Below, piece by piece: positions 22,458 to 25,081 of a stretch of DNA of 25,081 bases. The stretch covers positions 1 to 25,081 of the forward strand of contig JBBWZQ010000376.1 of the NCBI GenBank assembly GCA_039649115.1. The letters are read 5' to 3'. Under the pieces are notes generated by a model, which was given only the letters and a program-made list of their open reading frames with translations, did no database searches and was not told where the DNA came from. Each line of letters begins with the position of its first letter. Positions within the stretch are counted from its first letter, which is position 1. The position numbers were made by a program, and so were the translations under genes. Origin of the DNA: DATEJJ01 sp039649115. Its GTDB lineage: Bacteria > Actinomycetota > Actinomycetes > Mycobacteriales > Micromonosporaceae.

Positions 22458-22802
22458 GTGACTTCGGGACTCCGGACAGTCATCTATCCCGTCAACGACC
22501 TCGGGCAGGCCAAGGAGCTGTACAGCAGGCTTCTGGGCGTCGCGCCGTACGCGGACGAGGTGTACTACGTCGGGTTCAGGGTCGGCGACCAGGAGCTGGG
22601 GCTGGATCCGCACGGCGCGAGCCAGGGCTTGACCGGGCCGGTCGGCTACTGGGAGGTCGACGACATCAACCAGAGCCTCAAGCTGCTCCTCGACGCAGGT
22701 GCCCAGGTGCAGCAGGCGGTCCGGGACGTCGGCGGCGGCAAGCTGATCGCCTCGGTGAAGGACCCGGACGGCAACGTCACCGGGCTGACCCAATCGCCTT
22801 GA
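22458..22802 (+). CDS. VOC/glyoxalase-fold protein
   Basis: A 114-residue single-domain member of the vicinal oxygen chelate superfamily. It shows the paired beta-alpha-beta-beta-beta pattern: VIYPVNDLGQAKELYSRLLG opens the first unit, VGYWEVDDINQSLKLLLDAG the second, and KDPDGNVTGL closes it. Members include glyoxalase I, extradiol dioxygenases and thiol-transferase resistance proteins. The metal ligands of true glyoxalase I are not obviously conserved, so the reaction is unknown. The GTG start follows AGGAGGA (22444-22450) at a spacing of 7. A promoter/operator-like palindrome lies upstream and a strong terminator downstream, so it is probably a one-gene unit. Confidence 0.88.
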   Translation: MTSGLRTVIYPVNDLGQAKELYSRLLGVAPYADEVYYVGFRVGDQELGLDPHGASQGLTGPVGYWEVDDINQSLKLLLDAGAQVQQAVRDVGGGKLIASVKDPDGNVTGLTQSP

Positions 22803-22823
22803 TCGCGTTTCTTTGACATGCAG

Positions 22824-22851
22824 TGCGGCACGGTCACGCGACCGTGCCGCA
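22824..22851 (+). terminator. Intrinsic terminator after the VOC gene
   Basis: TGCGGCACGGTC (22824-22835) and its perfect complement (22840-22851) form a 12-bp stem with loop ACGC, 22 nt after the VOC stop. Confidence 0.85.
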
Positions 22852-22929
22852 TGGCGTCCGGGGGACGAGCAGGCGGCGGCATTGACAGCGCCACCGGTGG
22901 AGCCGTACCCGTCATGAGGTCGGGCGCGA

Positions 22930-22949
22930 CCTCTCACGGGTGTGAGAGG
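22930..22949 (+). promoter_or_regulatory. Inverted repeat just upstream of the truncated DUF255 gene
   Basis: CCTCTCAC (22930-22937) and GTGAGAGG (22942-22949) surround GGGT, ending 8 nt before the GTG start. It may be an operator or a hairpin masking translation initiation. Confidence 0.4.
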
Positions 22950-22957
22950 GTGAAACC

Positions 22958-23110
22958 GTGAACCGGCTCGGCGGCGCGACCTCGCGCTACCTGCTTCAGC
23001 ACGCGGACAACCCGGTCGACTGGTGGCCCTGGTCCCCGGACGCGTTCGCCGAGGCGCACCGGCGCGACGTACCGCTGCTGATCTCCGTCGGATACGCCGC
23101 GAGGGAGTAG
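22958..23110 (+). pseudogene. N-terminal fragment of a DUF255 (YyaL-type) thioredoxin-fold protein
   Basis: A 50-residue frame starting at GTG 22958 reads VNRLGGATSRYLLQHADNPV, then DWWPWSPDAFAEAHRRDVP, then LLISVGYAA, and stops after Arg-Glu. This is the typical start of DUF255/spermatogenesis-associated-protein-20-like proteins, normally more than 600 residues, in which SVGYAA is followed at once by the CHWCHVM redox motif. Here the sequence departs exactly before that motif, and no further DUF255 segments are found downstream. The gene has lost its active site and all of its catalytic body, so it is presumed non-functional. The break may be a deletion or insertion junction, with the Fic gene on the far side. 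DUF255 genes often lie near mca in actinobacteria, so this may be the remnant of the original neighbour. Confidence 0.8.
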
Positions 23111-23292
23111 TCCCCGGCCGTTTCTGGTTTCCGTGCCCTCGCTGACCGGCACCAGCACGCCCACACTGCCCGAACTGAAGCCTGTTCGACCCGCCGGGCC
23201 TGTCGGCACAGAACATGGCCGAGTCGGCCTGCGTGCTACGGCTACATATGCCGTCCGGCGCACCAGCAGCATCTGCAATGATCGAGGCCCTA

Positions 23293-23322
23293 TACTTACA
23301 GATGAGCGGTTAAGTGTAAGTA
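23293..23322. promoter_or_regulatory. AT-rich inverted repeat upstream of the Fic gene
   Basis: TACTTACA (23293-23300) is repeated in inverted form as TGTAAGTA (23315-23322) with a 14-nt spacer. This is unusually AT-rich for the window and lies 48 bp before the first possible Fic start, so it is a candidate operator. The remainder of 23111-23369 has no recognisable gene. Confidence 0.45.
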
Positions 23323-23369
23323 ACCGAGGGTCGATGTGACGGATATGGGAGAGAGCTCCAGTCCCTGGA

Positions 23370-24692
23370 GTGCGGCCCTCATGTGCCGGAGCAGGCCGAC
23401 TCGGGCCGTCGATGCGCCCAGAGTACGTCGACTCCGGACTATCCCCCGGTCCGAGCATCGCCAACCACGATCTGGAGGACGCCACGTCTGCATCGGCTGA
23501 CGCAACCACCTGGCCAGCGCTCTCGTTCGAGACCCTGGGCTGGGGCGGTGTCGACCCCAGTCTCGGCTCCCGCCGTGCGCGAGCCCGCCACCAAGGCCTG
23601 TATCAGGCTGCGGTCGTCCCCGTTATCGCTGACCGGACGCTGAGCCTACCCGCGCCCACCCTCGCCGAAGCCGAGGATGCCACCGCCGAAATCGTTCGCT
23701 TCGACGCGGAGATGGGTGGCGAGATCGCACCTTTCGGCGCGGTCCTGCTGCGCTCCGAGTCCGCGGCCTCCTCCCAGATCGAGAATCTGACCGCGTCCGC
23801 CCGCGCCATCGCCGAGGCCGAGATCGGAGCGTCGGCTCGCCGCAACGCCGCCGAGATCGTCGCGAACACCCAAGCGATGGAGGCCGCCGTCGCGCTGTCC
23901 AACCGCCTCGACGCACAGACCGTCCTGACCATGCACCGCGCGCTGATGCACCGCAACGAGCCGGGCATCGCCGGCGCCTGGCGCGACGAACAGGTGTGGA
24001 TCGGGGGGACCACACTCGGCCCGCACGAGGCGTGGTACGTGGCGCCCCACCACAGCCGCGTGCCCGGTGCTATCGACGACTTGGTGGCGTTCATGGCCCG
24101 CGACGATCTGCCCGTCCTCCCGCAGGCCGCCATCGCCCATGCGCAGTTCGAGTCCATCCACCCGTTCTGCGACGGCAACGGCCGGACCGGCAGGGCGCTG
24201 CTGCACGCCCTGCTGCGCAACAAGCGCCTGGCCCGCAACGTCACCATCCCGATCTCCGCCGGCCTGCTCGCCGACACGGACGCTTACTTCGCCACCCTCG
24301 ACGCCTACCGAACCGGCGACCCGGAACAGGTCACCCGCGGGCTCAGCGCCGCTACCTTCATCGCCGTCGCCAACGGCCGCCACTTGGTGACGGACCTGCG
24401 CAACACACGCGCCGGGTGGACCGACCGGATCCGAGTCCGCCGCGACGCCGCGGCCTGGCGGGTCACCGACCTGCTGGTCCGCCGACCCGTCGTCAACGCG
24501 GCGCTGCTCACCCGCGAACTCGGCCTCACCGGCCCGGCCATCTACCGCGCCATCGCACCGTTGGCCGACGCCGGCGTTCTCGTCGAGTTCACCGACCAGC
24601 GTCGCAACCGCGCCTGGCGGGCGCCGGAAGTCCTCGCCGCGCTCGACGCTTTCGCCGCGCGCGCCGGGCGCCGTCGCGCCGGCCGCGCATGA
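23370..24692 (+). CDS. Fic-domain protein with N-terminal inhibitory motif and C-terminal winged helix
   Basis: Up to 440 residues. The Fic core (about 180-330) has the complete catalytic loop HPFCDGNGRTGR (264-275), with the catalytic histidine and phosphate-binding arginines, so it should transfer AMP (or another nucleotide monophosphate) from a nucleotide to a protein hydroxyl. A preceding Fic_N helix carries SSQIEN (134-139), which fits the (S/T)xxxE(G/N) autoinhibitory motif with Glu138, marking a class II, self-inhibited Fic. The C-terminal 80 residues (AAWRVTDLLVRRPVVN onward, ending in a WRAPEVL segment) look like a winged helix-turn-helix. The target is unknown. The start is uncertain: ATG 23370 has a weak GGAG upstream, and ATG 23412 lies 14 codons in. 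It stands alone beyond a truncated gene, suggesting acquisition. Confidence 0.9.
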   Translation: MRPSCAGAGRLGPSMRPEYVDSGLSPGPSIANHDLEDATSASADATTWPALSFETLGWGGVDPSLGSRRARARHQGLYQAAVVPVIADRTLSLPAPTLAEAEDATAEIVRFDAEMGGEIAPFGAVLLRSESAASSQIENLTASARAIAEAEIGASARRNAAEIVANTQAMEAAVALSNRLDAQTVLTMHRALMHRNEPGIAGAWRDEQVWIGGTTLGPHEAWYVAPHHSRVPGAIDDLVAFMARDDLPVLPQAAIAHAQFESIHPFCDGNGRTGRALLHALLRNKRLARNVTIPISAGLLADTDAYFATLDAYRTGDPEQVTRGLSAATFIAVANGRHLVTDLRNTRAGWTDRIRVRRDAAAWRVTDLLVRRPVVNAALLTRELGLTGPAIYRAIAPLADAGVLVEFTDQRRNRAWRAPEVLAALDAFAARAGRRRAGRA

Positions 24693-25069
24693 CCAGGCGG
24701 ACTGCCCGGGACCGGTTTCGGCCGCGTACAGGTGGCGCTACCCGGGCGGTCTGCCGTACACGGAACGCGGGACCACTCGATCGCTCCTGCCGAAGCCGAT
24801 TCGTTGGGATCGAAGTCGCGGTAGATCACTCTGCGCACACCTGTGCCATGCACGTTCCGGTGGATTGCCTCGCCTCCCCGGGCCATGATTGCCTGGCCCA
24901 TCGATCAGCCCGAGTGACGCCGTCGCAGCGACCATTGAGCGCACTCTGAGCGGCATGAGCGTGCGCTCGCCTTCGAGATAGCGATCGCGAACTGACCGGA
25001 AGCCGGTGCTCCGGGATCGAGGCGCATCGGCACGACTGCCTGCCGACCAGCCCCGATCGCGACGTTCTG
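24693..25069. other. Region after the Fic gene without a convincing gene
   Basis: These roughly 380 bases hold several short open frames on both strands, none with a ribosome binding site, domain motif or typical codon bias. A minus-strand frame beginning MGQAIMARGGEAIH at 24901 reads into the Fic gene antisense and is most likely chance. A decayed gene cannot be excluded. Confidence 0.4.
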
Positions 25070-25075
25070 TAGCCT
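25070..25075 (+). promoter_or_regulatory. Candidate -10 box at the window end
   Basis: TAGCCT at 25070-25075 (overlapped by TAGTCT 25075-25080) matches the hexamer seen before other genes here. A plus-strand gene may begin just beyond the window, but this cannot be verified. Confidence 0.3.
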
Positions 25076-25081
25076 AGTCTG

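Noticed and set aside
24542..24901. 119-codon minus-strand frame after the Fic gene
   Set aside because: Its second half is antisense to the Fic coding region, there is no ribosome binding site, and no family is recognisable.
1..25081. tRNA/rRNA genes, transposases, integrases or phage genes
   Set aside because: None was recognised on either strand. The accessory character of 6.9-12.1 kb and 22.9-25 kb rests on gene content and decay, not on a visible mobile element.

Overview
The window is about 25 kb of very GC-rich DNA with actinobacterial codon use. Several genes point to a mycothiol- and F420-using actinomycete: mycothiol S-conjugate amidase (mca), a DUF4307 protein beside it and a PPOX-type F420-dependent reductase. 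Gene content and the many GTG/TTG starts and leaderless starts fit the Micromonosporaceae (Actinoplanes/Micromonospora/Dactylosporangium-like). That placement is inference from gene content, not a database match.

Layout. 1-4.1 kb: the tail of an unknown protein, a bidirectional terminator, then a minus-strand set with a thiolase, two tandem SGNH/GDSL hydrolases and a PPOX-like protein. 4.1-6.8 kb: a DUF1232 membrane protein and cystathionine beta-synthase on plus, running tail-to-tail with zero spacing into an HtrA/DegP-like protease on minus. 6.9-12.1 kb is accessory: a small CxxC protein, a long perfect hairpin, a secreted GH16 beta-glucanase with a CBM6 and a LacI-type operator, a multiply frameshifted pseudogene, a GT-C-like membrane protein, a RibD/DHFR-like reductase and a possible gene remnant. 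12.1-19.5 kb is a conserved-looking housekeeping block: msrA, a HIT protein, then cystathionine gamma-synthase/lyase, amidase and threonine ammonia-lyase on plus, tail-to-tail with greA, then DUF4307 divergent from mca and its small membrane partner. 19.5-25 kb: a membrane GGDEF-EAL protein, a VOC protein, a truncated DUF255/thioredoxin-like gene, a Fic-domain protein, and an end region without a convincing gene.

How the genes fit together. The two transsulfuration enzymes (cbs and metB-like), threonine ammonia-lyase, MsrA, and the Mca/DUF4307 pair form a sulfur, redox and threonine/2-oxobutanoate neighbourhood. Transsulfuration supplies cysteine, the thiol part of mycothiol. Mca removes mycothiol-trapped toxins. 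MsrA repairs methionine. Cystathionine gamma-cleavage and IlvA both release 2-oxobutanoate. The GH16 gene is a carbon-source-regulated secreted enzyme. The GGDEF-EAL protein belongs to c-di-GMP signalling.

I did not see a clear, entirely new multi-gene system. The observations most worth following are: an 18-bp tandem repeat in the mca leader that also encodes a hexapeptide-repeat upstream ORF overlapping the mca start; a recurrent TANNNT box 6-7 nt before start codons, including both transsulfuration genes; the truncated DUF255 gene; the long hairpin behind the glucanase gene; and the uncharacterised small cysteine protein.
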